Positions 9,484 to 22,567 are shown, counted from the stretch's first letter. The stretch: 64,000 nucleotides of DNA from Perca fluviatilis (GCF_010015445.1 NC_053129.1:15720749-15784748); one strand, 5' to 3'. Notes: generated from the sequence alone by a model not told the origin. A program made the numbers and translations.

Positions 9484-11080
9484 GTAAAGTCTAAACTTAC
9501 ATAACTGAGCTGAACATTTAGGAAGGATTGACAACACTGATGGCTTAGCGCGATAAACACTAACTAAAGTTGCCGTTTCATCTTTAAGAGCTAAGAAATT
9601 AAAAGTAATTTGTTCTCCCGGAAAACGAGAGAGAAAAATCTTCAAATGGTGCTGCGACTTTGTTAGTAACTTAATGACTTCTGCAACCGCCGCATGTTGG
9701 CTCCAACAGAGGAATAAAGTCCACATAACAACAACTTTAACCCGGATGATAATAAGTGGCTCATTAGTAAATAGTGATCATGTATGCACTCCTCTTCTTG
9801 TCATTGGAAAGCTCCTGTGATTTCCGCATTTTTTCTTGCTGCCGCAGCTACTGTATTAGTAAATGGACAAATACACACCCGGGCGGACAGGGAGGGTGCA
9901 ACACGTTTCATTAAAGTGGAAGTCATGATTCAGTGTTTAAATTTGCCTAAGTAAAAAGCATCAAACGTATCCCCGCTCATAGCAATAAGAGGGCTGAATA
10001 GCCTCTGTTTGACAGTGTCTTAACAGATTGGGATTTGCATACCCGGCCAAGGTTTCAGTCACTCTTGAGTCAACAGTACAGGAAGTCTGCTTGGCTGGGC
10101 AATTGTAAACATCCCTGACCCAACCCTGTTACATAGGCTTTATATACAGTAAATAAGAGCAGATGCCCCATTAGAAAATGTATTACACTTTGCATTTGAA
10201 ATTGACAAACTATTAAGAAGTGGTTTCCAGCCTTTTTATCCAGGTCCCTGTCAGATGAATACCCCATAATAGGCCTAGTACAGTTTTCCAAATGTGTTAA
10301 CTTTTTAAATTTTTAAAATGGATTTTAAGTAAATGTGGATGTGCTTTTCATTATGATTGATATGTTCATGTTTTAATGTTAATTTGGTCAAGTTTACATT
10401 TGTATAGTGTCAGGAGCATTCAACCATTTATCCGGGCATTACTTTGCGTATTATTCGGTGTCCCACTTCATGTGGATCTCTTCCTTTTAGATGTGCTGTG
10501 TTTCTAATTGTCTTGCATGTATGCCTTGCTGCACCACAAATTGCCACTTGGGGACAATATTAATAAAGTCGAAGTTGAGCTAATTATTCCAACTGTTTAT
10601 CCACTAAATGTAGTCTAGCTAATTATTTCAACCATTTATCTAATAGTTTCAGCTAATTATATCAGTGAGCCATCATATTAGCTAGTCATTTTTGGACACG
10701 TTTTTTTTTTCCCATTAGGAGACTCCACAGTCTTTCCATTTCCCCTGTTGCACCTGCTGAAGAACCCCAGTTTGGGAATCGCTGCTTTGGACAATAGTTT
10801 TAACATGACAATGAAAACTGTACACAAAGTTGCGTCAATAAAGAAATGGTTTTCTGAGTTTAGTGTGGAAGAACGTCCCAGTTTTTGGAATGAGGTGTTC
10901 TAAAATTCTGTATGGGTGTAATGTTTGTTTGGATGTCAGCCCAGATGCCCAAAGGTTTTTTTCACGTCAGTCACCAACAAGTTGCAATAACTGCAGTTAC
11001 TATGGTAATGTCATCTCGGTCTCACTCACTCACTCATGAAGTGACAGTCTGACAGTCTGTGTTGTTGTGTGTCCTCACAG
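9484..11080 (+). other. Proposed first intron of stx7
   Basis: No ORF of interest. Contains a LINE-like tail near 10500-10580 (CTTGGGGACAATATTAATAAAGTCG), TE-like debris near 10740-10790 (CCCCAGTTTGGGAATCGCTG), and otherwise unremarkable AT-rich sequence. Confidence 0.45.
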
Positions 11081-11089
11081 CTCTCCATC

Positions 11090-11177
11090 ATGGCCTACCA
11101 GGCTGGGTCTCCAGAGGAGCCCAGTGCTTTGGTTCACAATATCAGTTCCAACATCCAGAAGCTGACGCTGCTGAGTA

Positions 11178-11255
<78 letters not shown>

Positions 11256-14200
11256 TACACACATGAAAGACACATGGAGATACTTCACCATAGATAAACA
11301 ATGTCTGCACTCTTTTCTTCCTCACCAGCCTCGGAGCTGCAGAGGGCAGTTTCTCTGCTTGGAACAGAGCAAGACAGCAGCCAGCTACGACAGACGCTGT
11401 GAGTTATGGGGGACCGGCAGGGTTTCATAATTAGTCTATTACGGTAAACATCTTAATACAAATGCAGATGGAGAAAATGTTAAACCTTTGAAGCACACCT
11501 GTCTGAAAGTGATCAATCGTAACACATTACATTGGGTCGATACTAATAGTGTATTTTTAATCTAATAAAAGCCTAATGCGGATATTGGCAACTCCACACA
11601 CAACCATGAATGTGTTGTTGTTTTTTAAAGACAAACTAACTGCGTATCATTCCTACTGAAATTAGGGTCCTGTGAGATCTTCTTTTTTTTTTCTTCTTCT
11701 TCATTTAACAAATTAAAAATATATTTGTCTTTGGTCACCAGGCAACAGAAACAACAGCAAGGCAACCAGCTAGCGAAGGAGACTGACAGACTGATCAAGG
11801 CATTCAGTGCACTTCCTGTTGGCCCAGATCAGGTACTGAACTCTTAACTTCTTCATTAACTATTGTTTGAAGTCACAGTTCCCCTACTTGTTAATACCGA
11901 TTTTGTTCCACACTGTTTTGTTTCCCAAGCTTTTATGTTTTGTGGCCTTTCAGTTAACATTTCTATTTCATGTATTTAGCGGCAGAGGAAGATACAAAAA
12001 GAGCGTCTGGTGAATGACTTCTCCGCTGCCCTGAACAGCTTCCAGAAGACCCAGCGGCAGGCGGCCAACCAAGAGAGAGAGTTTGTGGCCAGAGTCCGAG
12101 CCAGCTCCAGGGTTTCGGTGAGTAACCTGCTGTGCCTGCAAGCTCACAAGGTCAGAGTGTAGACCAGTGAAAGGGACTGTGATTAAATAATATATTAGTG
12201 AGTGACCATAATCCATATGCCAGTTAATAATCATCATCATCCACATTTCTTTCTTTATGCTCATAATGCCTCATCATACAAAACCCAATTTCAATTCCTA
12301 AGGAGTAAATCTCATCAGCGTCAGTGAGCCAATAAGCATGCAGCATGCTTCTACCAAGATCTAATAATGCTGGTGATTGGCTGTCACAGAGGCAGGCAGG
12401 AAAAACAACTCTATGTTACGCACAGAGACGCGGCTCACGTAGTAGGAGATGAAAAAAAAAAAAAAAAGACTGCCTTAATGTTGTAATTTATTTTTGTTTC
12501 ATAAAATGGGTATTGAAAAAAGTATCGTTTAGGATCCGGTATCAAAGTCACGGTATTGGTAGCCTATCGGTACCGGTATCGAAATTTTCATTAACGATAC
12601 CCAGCCCTAGTCAAAAGTGTCTTTTTCTGGCCACCCTTCTGAACTTTAATATCATCAACAGCTTGATAGGTGCAAACAGACATATTAGGTGGACAGTAAG
12701 AGGGTGGATACTGTTCCCATCCAACCTCAGTTGGGTACAGATGCATACAAGTAAAAGGAGATGCAGTCTATTGTAAGATTCCTAGAAATGTAACAATGGA
12801 ATGCTTCGACCTTCAACGTTTTCATCAGACATACTTCCATGTGAACAAAAGGCAGACAAGAAATAACAGCTCCACCTACAAATAGAATAGGATTGATAAC
12901 CTTTTCACTGTGCTATATTTTTATATTAATTGTTACTGTCATATATTTAAAGTGTATATACAAAATTATATATCTGTATTTGTAATATTTGTCCTAATGA
13001 TTAAGACCTCTGAGAACTGTGCACTTCGTCATGTCTCTGAATTATAAATAAATTCTAATCTAATCTAAAAAAAAGTTTCTACCGTCACACACTGCCCTCT
13101 TATGGATCTAAGATCAGTGACAACTGTATCCTGTAACAGTAATAACTATTTCAGGGAAGGTGCTGCTGAGCCTGCATTTTATATCATTGTTGGTTTCTCT
13201 ACTTAAGTTGTGTATCTATATTTGTTTGTAGTGAGAAAAGCTTCATAGGATGTACAGTAGCTCTCACATTATGGTGCCATTTAATTGCGACTGTTTTGGA
13301 CGACTACTCCCTCTGGAGAGCATTCTTGCTTGGCAACTCTGTATCTGTATCTGCTGTGTTCAGGCTGATAAGCAGGAGCAGTTCTTTACTGCTTTAAATG
13401 GTTGGTAAGGAACATATCTCGGCTGGGGGAGCTAAATGCTAAAGTACAGGTTTTATTTGCTCTATGTCACCATGCGTACATTTTCGACTACTGTTCATTT
13501 GATACTTCAAATCAAATTTTATTTAATGAGGTATTATGAACATGGGCATTCTAGGTTTTATAGCATCTTGTACATACTGAATTATTGCTGTACCCACAAT
13601 CACAGTAAAGTACATTAGCACAGAATGTTTATTTAAACCTCTTAATTTTTCTTTAACAGGGAGGACACCCTGATGACAGCTTTGGAAATGTGCCTAATTT
13701 CCTTGGGTAGGGTCCACCATTTATGATCATTATCATAGTTTCTGTTTATATTACTGTTATTATTCCATCATCTCCGTTTGTCCCTGCAGTGATTCTCAGG
13801 TGCAGGCTCAGACTGAGGCCATCACTGAAGAAGACTTGAGGCTGATCCAGGAGAGAGAGTCGTCCATCAGGCAGTTGGAGGTACAAATAAGAATCAAATG
13901 TCTATACCAGCATGGCCACTAATCTGTCCAGTACGTCATCACATGAACCATCTCTCTTTATGTTGCTCGATTCAGTCGGACATCACCGATATCAATGACA
14001 TCTTCAAGGACCTGGGGATGATGGTCCATGAGCAGGGAGACATGATAGGTGAGCTTTTGTCACCTGCTAATAGATTTCTTGTCTGTTCCTCTAATAATGT
14101 AACAATGCACAACTGGAAAAAAAAAAGTTTTTACTTAATGACAACAGGACTGTGGGCTGGGGCAGCAGTCTCACGCACGCCCTCTTTATTCAATGTAATA

Positions 14201-16614
14201 AAATATTTATAACAAAACATTTATTAAGAATAGCACTAATGTAGGACAGGAGGCACAATGGTTTATGGAATTACATTTTTGAAATATGTGTGTACACTCC
14301 AAAACAAAGTAGAATTACAATATGAAAAAACAGGGACAATATTATGTAAGTAAATAACATAAATGAAGAATATGACCTTGTCTAAGGGATCTTCTGTACT
14401 GACCTGTCTACTCATCTAGGGACGTGTGAATTATTGCCACATGTGTTCCCCCTTCCTCCCACCCCCTGCATGTAAAATGTGTGTGTTTCCTGTGTGTTCT
14501 GCAGACAGTATAGAAGCCAATGTGGAGAATGCAGATGTGAATGTCCAGAGCGCCACACAGCAGCTGGCACGTGCTGCAGACTATCAGGTAAAACTCGATG
14601 GGACAGAGAGGATGATAAACAAAATAGAGGAGAGACACATAAGCAATGAAGGTACCAAGGAAAGGAACAAGGAGAGGATGAGAGGAGAGGCATTCAAATG
14701 TATAAATGTTAGCTTGGAACTAGTAAGATCAATTGTTCTAGGGGTCTTTGAGCAGGGCTTAAATTGAGCCGGAAAACGCCTGAACATGTTCCAGCACCTC
14801 GTTGGATCTGGAACCTTTTTTGTTGGATCCGGCACCTCCTGTGTCACCAGGAAAAATGAATCTCCTAAATGAAAAAAATAAACTACTGTTTGTGTAGTGT
14901 TTGTAAGAATACTCTAAAAGACGTGATCGTTTGATTTCTGGAGAGGCTGGTGTCGAATTGAAAGTTAAGCAAAAGGTTTAATAAAACAACACGATGAAAA
15001 CGACAGTCAAAACACAATCAAACATAAAACATAAAACACTGCCAGCAGCAAACTGCAAAACATGCTTCCCCTGTCGGGTCACAGTTAGCAGCCATGCGAC
15101 ATGACAAAACGAAACACTGTAAACAGCGGACTTCAACATGCTTCCCCTTGTGGGGTCACAGATTGAAGCCCTGAATCTTGCTCAGGATCCCAATTATATT
15201 CATCTCTCTCAGGTTAAGGACACACCTCTGAATTTCAAGTTTACTACAGGTCACAGACAAAGGTCATTTATCTTGGTAGTGCTGATTATATTCAAGTTTA
15301 CAGAGTTTGCATTTTCTTTGTTCTAACCCAGACTTGGCACCAGGAGTTTGGAGACTCAAAGAGACGTTTCTCTTCATATGTTAATAGTTGGTTTTAACCT
15401 AATCTATCTGCAAGAAACAGGAAGAGAGGGGGAGAGAAATAACCAGCTGTTTTTACCTTAGTAGGCTAGTCATTCTAGATTCCATTCCTATTTTCATAAC
15501 CTGACTGCAGCATACAATTTATTCTTTAAAACATAGACATGGTTTTAACTTTTTACAACCTAACATGTTCAATGTTGTTATCTGTCTTGTTAGTCTTTAT
15601 TCCCCATTGAAGTTCCACAAAAATCTTGTGTGTGCATTTTCGATGCTTTTTGAGGTGAATTTTCAGGGTAAGATGGAGGGGGGAGAGGGACGGAGGGAGG
15701 GGAGGCACTTCAATAGCGCGGCGCTGCACCTCTAGTGACACAAGCATTTGTGCTGCTTGAGATTGCTGTTATAGCCTCGTTTCAGTCAAGTGATAAATGT
15801 CAAAAAGACAACAAGGTTTGCTTATCCCAAACAAGCAAAATCCGTTTCTGCCGATCAAGAATGTGCAGACCACGGTGGGTTTTTTGGTTAATTTAATAGT
15901 CTGATGGATAATTGCTGCTTGTGAAAACGATTGTTGCAGTGAATTCCTTTTTTTTTTACATTTCGCACCGATGCACTGCGTGTTCTGAAATAAAAATAAA
16001 TGTACACACAGCGTTGTTTAGGTTTTTTAGTCAGAGAAGCTACGTAGGCAGTGTCATTTTAAAACCCCCGTTTTGAGTCGCCGGATCCACCCCCCCTCTG
16101 CGCTCTGGGACCTCCCACTTTACAAATTAAGCACTGTCTTTGAGGCAACAGTATGTGTGCATGTATGAATCCTCCTCCTCCTACACAAGAACTCCCTTGT
16201 GTAACCAAGTTCTTAGTCAGTTTGCTTTGGTAAATAAGATGTAGATAAAGAGGCGTAAAGGAGAAAAGAAAAGAAAAAGCTGAGTCGCAAGGTGATCGGA
16301 TTCATACTGTGGTTGAGAGTCACTTCCTGAGTAAAACAAATCCATCTCTCCATTAAAGGTCCCATGACATGGTGCTCTTTGGATGCTTTTATATAGACCT
16401 TAGTGGTCCCCTAATACTGTATCTGAAGTCTCTTTCCCGAAATTCAGCCTTGGTGCAGAATTACAGCCACTAGAGCCAGTCCCACAATGAGCTTTCCTTA
16501 GTATGTGCCATTTCTGTGTCTGTAGCTATTGAGGAGGAGAGAGGGGGGGGCAAGGTGGAGGGTGGGGGTGTGGCCTTGACCAACTGCCACTATGCTCATT
16601 TGAAAACCATGATG

Positions 16615-16669
<55 letters not shown>

Positions 16670-17041
16670 GGGTGGGCCAAATTCTCTCCTCATAAGAAGC
16701 AAGATTCCAGATCGGCCCATCTGAGCTTTCATTTTCTCAAAGGCAGAGCAGGATACCCAGGGCTTGGTTTACACCTGTCACCATTTCTAGCCACTGGGGG
16801 ACCATAGGCAGGCTGGGGGAACGCATATTAATGTTAAAAAAACCTCATAAAGTAAACTTTTCATGCCATGGGACCTTTAATAAACCGATTCTATCTCATC
16901 ATTATTTAATACACAACCACTTTGTGCTTTTTTTCGCCCCTCCAGCGGAGCTCCCGGAAGAAGATATGCATCCTGATGATATTGTTGGCTGTAGTTGCTG
17001 TTGTTATTGGACTTATCATCTGGGGCGCAGTCAAAAAATGA
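11090..17041 (+). CDS. stx7: Syntaxin-7-type Qa-SNARE, complete
   Basis: Nine coding exons join in frame to 257 aa: 11090-11174, 11329-11398, 11742-11832, 11980-12117, 13660-13706, 13790-13880, 13976-14048, 14505-14587 and 16946-17041 (TGA). Residues about 10-125 form the N-terminal Habc region ([40 protein letters not shown]). The SNARE motif is about 160-226 ([34 protein letters not shown]), with zero-layer Gln near 194. A tail anchor spans about 233-255. Syntaxin 7 drives late endosome and lysosome fusion (established). Similarity to syntaxin 7 is clearer than to syntaxin 12 in the Habc region and SNARE motif; human STX7 is 261 aa. Codon and splice structure are intact. Introns carry a (CA)n at a donor, a hAT-like element and a TTAA MITE. 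Confidence 0.95.
11180..11253. repeat. (CA)n microsatellite at an stx7 5' splice site
   Basis: Pure CA tract of 74 bp beginning at intron position +6. The exon ends at 11174 and the donor reads GTAATA. Confidence 0.97.
12300..12612. mobile_element. Fish MITE fragment (GTATCG/CCGGTACC type)
   Basis: The right part reads TATCGGTACCGGTATCGAAA and ends CGATACCCAGCCCTA, the complement of the terminus CAGGGCTGGGTATCG that I know as common in fish genomes. A 16-A run sits inside. I could not define the left end or a target duplication, so the start is approximate. It lies in the stx7 intron 12118-13659. Confidence 0.55.
14753..16136. mobile_element. hAT-like transposon, non-autonomous, in the last stx7 intron
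   Basis: Perfect 8-bp direct repeats TCTTTGAG flank it (14745-14752 and 16137-16144). Terminal sequences are inverted (CAGGGCTTAAATTG and, on the other strand, CAGTGCTTAATTTG). An 8-bp duplication plus a CAG-initial inverted terminus fits hAT. The 1384-bp interior has no transposase-sized ORF. Two nearby GCTTCCCCTTGTGGGGTCACA-like segments (about 15062 and 15140) are internal repeats. Confidence 0.85.
16353..16880. mobile_element. TTAA-flanked MITE, copy 1, in the stx7 last intron
   Basis: Inverted ends AGGTCCCATGACATG and CATGCCATGGGACCT are flanked by TTAA at 16353-16356 and 16877-16880. It contains a (CT)n tract at 16614-16667. Copies 2 (21405-22567) and 3 (31856-32140) share the same body. 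TTAA targets are typical of piggyBac-type elements; no coding sequence is present. Confidence 0.85.
16614..16667. repeat. (CT)n microsatellite within MITE copy 1
   Basis: Nearly pure CT dinucleotide run. Copy 2 of the MITE has only a short GAGAGAGAG here on the opposite strand, so the tract expanded after the copies dispersed. Confidence 0.9.
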
Positions 17042-17587
17042 GGGCTTCTTCTTCTTCCCCTCCTCCACCTCTCCGGTTTAGTCATCAGCCTGGACAAAGG
17101 ATTGAGCACCGTCCTTCCTCTCCTCATCCTCCTCCTTTTCTCCCCCCCCATGGGACTGTCAATGGGAGTCAATGGGACTGTCTGTCTTTCTTTGACTTGA
17201 TTTATATTTTAAAGATGTTGCATTCCTCATTGACAGGAAAACACACTCCTTCACTGTGAAAACAAAACGAGCGCTGGTTGCTTTATTGTTATAATCAGCT
17301 TTAATTGAATTCTTTTTTTTATTTAGGCATGATTGTCCTGTAACACAGGACAGGTGCAGCCATGTTAGCTACCCCTCTACCGAACGTTCAATAAGATACA
17401 ATACAGACAATGCTTCTGGGTGCAATGAAGCAGCAAGTTGCTGTAGGCAGGTAAGAGGGAATTAACCTTCAGATCAGTTATATTGCTGCAGCTGCTTTCT
17501 TTTATCAGGTCAGATATGAACAATTAAAACCATGTATCAAGTGCACTCTGTAAATTTGGGAGTAAAGTCAGCCTTGGTCCATAGCAC

Positions 17588-17593
17588 AATAAA
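17588..17593 (+). terminator. Candidate stx7 polyadenylation signal
   Basis: AATAAA about 550 bp after the stx7 stop codon, followed by T/G-rich sequence. It is the first canonical hexamer on the sense strand that I see after the stop; not proven. Confidence 0.45.
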
Positions 17594-20539
17594 GCCAAAC
17601 TGCATTCAGCTTATTGCAATGCATTATTTCCTGTATTTAAAATTGTAATTAATTAAAATGACTAGCTAATTTCTATTCAAATTGATGTAGTTGTAATTTT
17701 TTGATAGATCCATACTAAATCTTGTGATTTGGACCTTATATTACACTCCACTGTCAGCCAGCTATTCCAAGTAAGTTTCTTTTTCTTTTGTAAATGCAAC
17801 ACATAATCGTTTGAGTTGTGTTTTATGGTTTGTTTAACTGTACTTCGGTATGCTTCTTTTAAAGAAACCACACAGGTGTCTTCAATTTTCTGGCTGATTA
17901 GAGCTCGTTACACGTTGCAGGTGGGCCAGAGCTGCGTCAATCAGTCGTGGTCTAGTCAGCCAGTCTAAGTGGAAACACCTGTGTGGGGGCTTTACTCATA
18001 GGAAAGTACCGACAGTCAATTATCATTATTTCTCTGTGATTGACAACCCACAGTAACCGTCGTTTTTCCTGATATGAAGAAACCACAACCCAAAGTAAAT
18101 AAATTGAAACCAAACACTACAAACTATTTGCTACTACTATTTGACATATGTAAAATTATGATCACATGTATATTTTCAATATTGAGATTTGGCTGCCTAC
18201 CATATATAAATAAATTACCTGACTGTACTGAACCTGAAGTAAGATTGATTTTTTTTTTAAAATGTAATTCTTATGTTATTCTTAAATTAAATTGTGAATC
18301 ACCACTTAAAGTTATTGGTTTTTTTTTCAACACAAAGGTCACTAAAGAAGTCCTTCGAGTATTTGTGCAAAACTACAATATTCTGCAGTAAAAATACGGT
18401 ATAGATTTGCTTTCATTTAAATAATCCCACATATTGCTCCTTTGGTTAAGACTATAATGCTATGGTGTTCCTCTAATACCAAATAGCATAGCCTAATTGT
18501 CACCAACACTGGAGAAACCGACTGTTTATTCAGTAGTTAGTTTTACATTCAACGGTAAATAAATGAGAGACAGACTGGCAGGTTGCTGGCTGACAGTCAG
18601 TTGATAGGTAGCTTTACATATCATTAGGTGCTTATTTATTTAGGTTTATTTAAGTGACTCCAAAAAAACAAAGATTGAATGTCATTACCTAACCTTTGTC
18701 AGGAATTTGGATAAGACCATAGGGAAGATGAATAAGTAATGATCCTCCCACCCTCACCAACCTTGACTATCACCCTACCCTTGATCAAGTAATTCAACTT
18801 AACTGCTTCATTACAACTCAGTATCTACCAGTACAGGACAGTATATTGTCGGTGATGCTGGAAAAAAAAAAATAGTGTGCCCAGTTGAATTTCCCTAAAG
18901 GTTAAAATAATGTTTTTTAGGCCCCGATATTTGGACAACTATAGGAAAAGACAGGAACGAACATATGGTGTAGTGGCTGAACTTGTTGCACAATAGAGAA
19001 TGTCAAGTCAGAGTGATGATAATGTAGCTATTGTACATTTAAGTCATTCACTGTATCTGCCTGTGATGCAAGAGTGTCTTCCTGTTTCTTGAGAACAGCA
19101 TTAACTCAGCATTGTGAGAATGAAAGAACAGTCTACATTCTCAAGGCTAAGATTATACCTTATCAAAAGCTAATTGCAGCTGAGTCGACGCCTCAATAAC
19201 TGTTAGGGGTTAGCCAAACATGACAAGGTCTCAATTGCATAAACATGTCACAACCCACATTTTTAATATTCAGACATTAGAAAATACATGGGGTAGCTAC
19301 TCATACATAAAATTTAGTCTGAAAGAGTTAAAAAAAAACAAAAAAAAAACATTATACTGTATGTCATCTCCCTGTTTACCCTAAAAAAGCATCCATGAAA
19401 GGATGAGATCAAGCAGCAGACAGGAGTTAGCTTGTATATGTCAGAACAGACAGTGTTGGAGTTGGATTGGGATGTGGAAGTAACAAGACTGCTGTGACGC
19501 AGAAGGCAAAAGTTTCCCTGGCAGAGATGTGGAGGATTTGGACACAATGTTGTAAATACGTAACTCGGACAGAGAACAGGTTGAGCTGGGGCATCAGTAG
19601 GACAGGGAGTATTTTGGGATGACCACACACACAGAAAGTAGCAGTTTGCTGCAAAGAGCTGAGCAGGATTTTCCAACAGAAATGTCACAGCTGAGGAAGA
19701 TGAGGAAAGTTTGACCTGGTGCGAAGTTACTGCAAAGGAAGCGAAGAGGTGTTTGGTTTGAGGTGGATAGACACAATTATTAGGTTGTTTTTCAGCCTCC
19801 TTTAGATCTATTTTACTGCCTCATTTAAGAAAAATGCAAACCGCAATAAAGGTGTGATTCTAACAGATGTGCATCAATTCTGAACTTGTCGGTGGAAAGT
19901 ACCTGTTTATTTGTCTCCTTCCTTTAATAGCATAATGTGTCTCAGGCACAGAGGGTGTTTTTACCTGCTGATGTAGAAAATCATAGATATGGCAGAAGTT
20001 ACACTCACTGGAGGAGTTTCCCTCTGCTGTGATGCACATAAACTGGATAAATAACTCACTGAGCTCACTGTCTTTAAGGTACGTCATTAGGGAAAAGAAC
20101 TGAGGAAATAAGTTGTTATTAGTTTTCCTTTCCATTGGTAAGCTGAAAGTCTCTTCTAAATATGCGACTCTCTGGGGCAAAGACACAGGTTTATGTACCA
20201 ATTCAATCTTATTTTTAACTACTTTTGTTTTTCCTTTTTATTTCATGTCATTTGTGTGTATTTTTACCCTCTAGGAAGACTAGCAACCCCATTAGCAGAG
20301 GCTAATAGGAAACAATTCACATAGTGGAAGAGACAGAAGTCTTTCATTAAGTAAAGAGAAATAGTTTTGACATAATGAACTAGTGTATTGTAAATTGTAT
20401 TGGTATTTCAGTTGCAGGTTGATTATATATGGATTCACAAATGTGAGTAATGTTTTATTTGCATATAATGTACACAGTAAGATCTAAACAATTTTATGCA
20501 CATCTAATCACATCTTATGCTTTCTGAAATGTGCACTTG
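17594..20539. other. Gene-free stretch after stx7
   Basis: No gene recognised. The ORFs here are short and AT-driven. A small inverted pair, CCACACAGGTGT (17868-17879) and ACACCTGTGTGG (17975-17986), could be the ends of a 119-bp MITE. The rest is unannotated AT-rich DNA. Confidence 0.5.
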
Positions 20540-20558
20540 TTGCCAGCAGGTGGCAGTG
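20540..20558 (+). promoter_or_regulatory. CTCF-like motif, plus orientation
   Basis: TTGCCAGCAGGTGGCAGTG matches the core CCASYAGRKGGCRS at all key positions. It lies in the desert between stx7 and ccn2. Occupancy is unknown; sequence match only. Confidence 0.5.
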
Positions 20559-21404
20559 CTGGACTGTTTACCATAACACTCATGAGTACTACCACTATCT
20601 AATGCTATTACCATGTATTGGTATTATTGTAGATACAATTATACAATAGCCACACAGTATACTGTCATTGCCCACTGTTTGCAATTGTACACAAATGCAG
20701 GGGGTAAATGTGTTATTCGAATAATACATCTCATAGTATAGAGTAATAGAATAAAACCAAGCGCTTCAAAAACCCCTTTAGACTTTTATCACAGCCAGTC
20801 AGGGCTTTGATCTCTCCCAAGTGAGATTTTTCTGGTCCGATCCATGTTAATTAGCATAGATCAAAGTCTGGACTATCCTTCAAAGTGGCTGCTCAGTTTC
20901 AAGCCCTCCGGCAGACATCATGCTCAAGTGTCCTTGAGTGAGACAATGAATCCTTGTCTGCTCTGTAATAATTATCTTCAGATGGAGCAGTAATAGCTAT
21001 AGAGTAGTACATTATTTTTTCAGCTGAAATCGTGTTAGCAATAAGCTTGCCCTGAATCCTCTCCTCTCCTCCTCCTACCCTACTCTCATTTCTCCTCCTG
21101 TCTGCTTTCCTCTCCATTACAGCACATCTTGAGTGCTGTATCCAGATGCCCTCTCTATTCTTAGGACTAGCTAAAGCCCACAGGAATTCAGCTCTCTCTC
21201 AGGACAATTGTGACATAATATCAGTGCTGTAGAGCACAATATACAGTAAACGTTTTGATTGTGTGTTGATTAAATTTAGCCTTATTTGTTGGCTTGCCGA
21301 ATACATAGTCTAAGCCGTATCTTACCTGTATCAAGATTAAATCAGGCTTCATATACAACAGAAAAAACGTGGAGAATTACAATTGAGATTACATCGCTGT
21401 TCAT
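20559..21404. other. Gene-free stretch
   Basis: AT-rich with scattered microsatellite-like words. I see no ORF, RNA gene or defined transposon. Confidence 0.45.
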
Positions 21405-22567
21405 TTAAAGGTCCCATGGCATGAAAATTTAACTTTATGAGGTTTAACATTAATATGTATTATGGTCCCCCAGTGGCTAGAAATGGTGATAGGTGTAAAC
21501 CGAGCCCTAGGTATCCTGCTCTGCCTTTGAGATAATGAAAGCTCAGATGGGCCGATCTGGAATCTTCTCCTTATGAGGTCATAAGGAGCAAGGTTACCTC
21601 CCCTTTCTCTGCTTTGCCCGCCCAGACAATTTGGCCCATCCGTGAGAGAGAGAGACATCATGGCTTTCAAACGAGTAAGGTGACAGTTGGTCAAGGCCAC
21701 ACCCCCACCCTCCACCTTGCCCCCCCCTCTTTCCTCCTCAATAGCCACACACACAAATGGCACATACTTATGGTGCGTTCTTTTTGTCCGACGAAGTCGA
21801 TCTACGAGTCGTTTTCCGGAGTTACGACCCGGAAGTTGCAAAAAGAACGCCCCCGAGGTTGTATTTACGACTCGTCAAGTCGTCTGAACTCAGAGGACCC
21901 CGAGCTCACTTTCAAAGATGACTACGTCGTGCATCACGCGTAGTAAACATTGTGGTTTTCTACAATTTTAAGCACTTTTGTCGTTGTTGTAACCAAATGA
22001 AGAAGTCGTACACATAGCGCTGTATACTGCTACCTATAGGCATGTCGCTACAGTCTTATTATGAGTTAAATACCGCCTGATTAGTTATTTTGTAGCTTGT
22101 GCAGCTGAAATTGGCTAGAGACAACAATGGCTTTAAGCCGAATCTTGAGCAGAAAGCAGATCAGTAGCCTAACGTTAACGTTAATCAAAACGTAATTTTC
22201 ATGTATCAAACTGTGAAATATATTTGTGTAATATGTCAATAACTGGGTGAATAGAATCCTAAATGTTACTAAAAATGTTACAAAAATCCATCTTTTCTCT
22301 GACTCGTAGTATTGTGTGACAAAAAGAATGCAACAACCCGCGGTTATTCGTTTTTCGACACGGATGTGACATCACGCTCGAGCTACTAGTCGCAATTACA
22401 AGACAAAAAGAACGCACCATAAGGAAAGCTCATTGTGGGACTGGCTCTAGTGGCTGTAATTCTGCACCCAGGCTGAATTTCGGGAAAGAGACTTCAGATA
22501 CAGTATTAGGGGACCACTAAGGTGTATATAAAAGCATCCAAAAAGCCCCATGTCATGGGACCTTTAA
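21405..22567. mobile_element. TTAA-flanked MITE, copy 2, with a nested insertion
   Basis: Flanked by TTAA at 21405-21408 and 22564-22567, with AGGTCCCATGGCATG at the left and CATGGGACCT at the right. It lies in the opposite internal orientation to copy 1. The body is interrupted by the 649-bp element at 21771-22419; without it the length is about 510 bp, matching copy 1. Confidence 0.85.
21771..22419. mobile_element. 649-bp MITE nested in copy 2
   Basis: Terminal inverted repeats TGGTGCGTTCTTTTTGTC and GACAAAAAGAACGCACCA are perfect over 18 bp. A TA dinucleotide is present on each side (21769-21770 and 22420-22421), matching the undisturbed site in MITE copy 1. The interior has palindromic GACTCGT/ACGAGTC words and no coding region. 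Confidence 0.85.

Noticed and set aside
16790..16810. CTCF-like CCACTGGGGGACC inside the TTAA MITE (also in copies 2 and 3)
   Set aside because: Lacks the A of the CCASYAG core and is part of the repeat consensus; too weak to call a site.
16831..17259. 142-codon plus-strand frame overlapping the last stx7 exon
   Set aside because: Out of frame with the validated tail-anchor exon and extends through MITE sequence; a shadow ORF.
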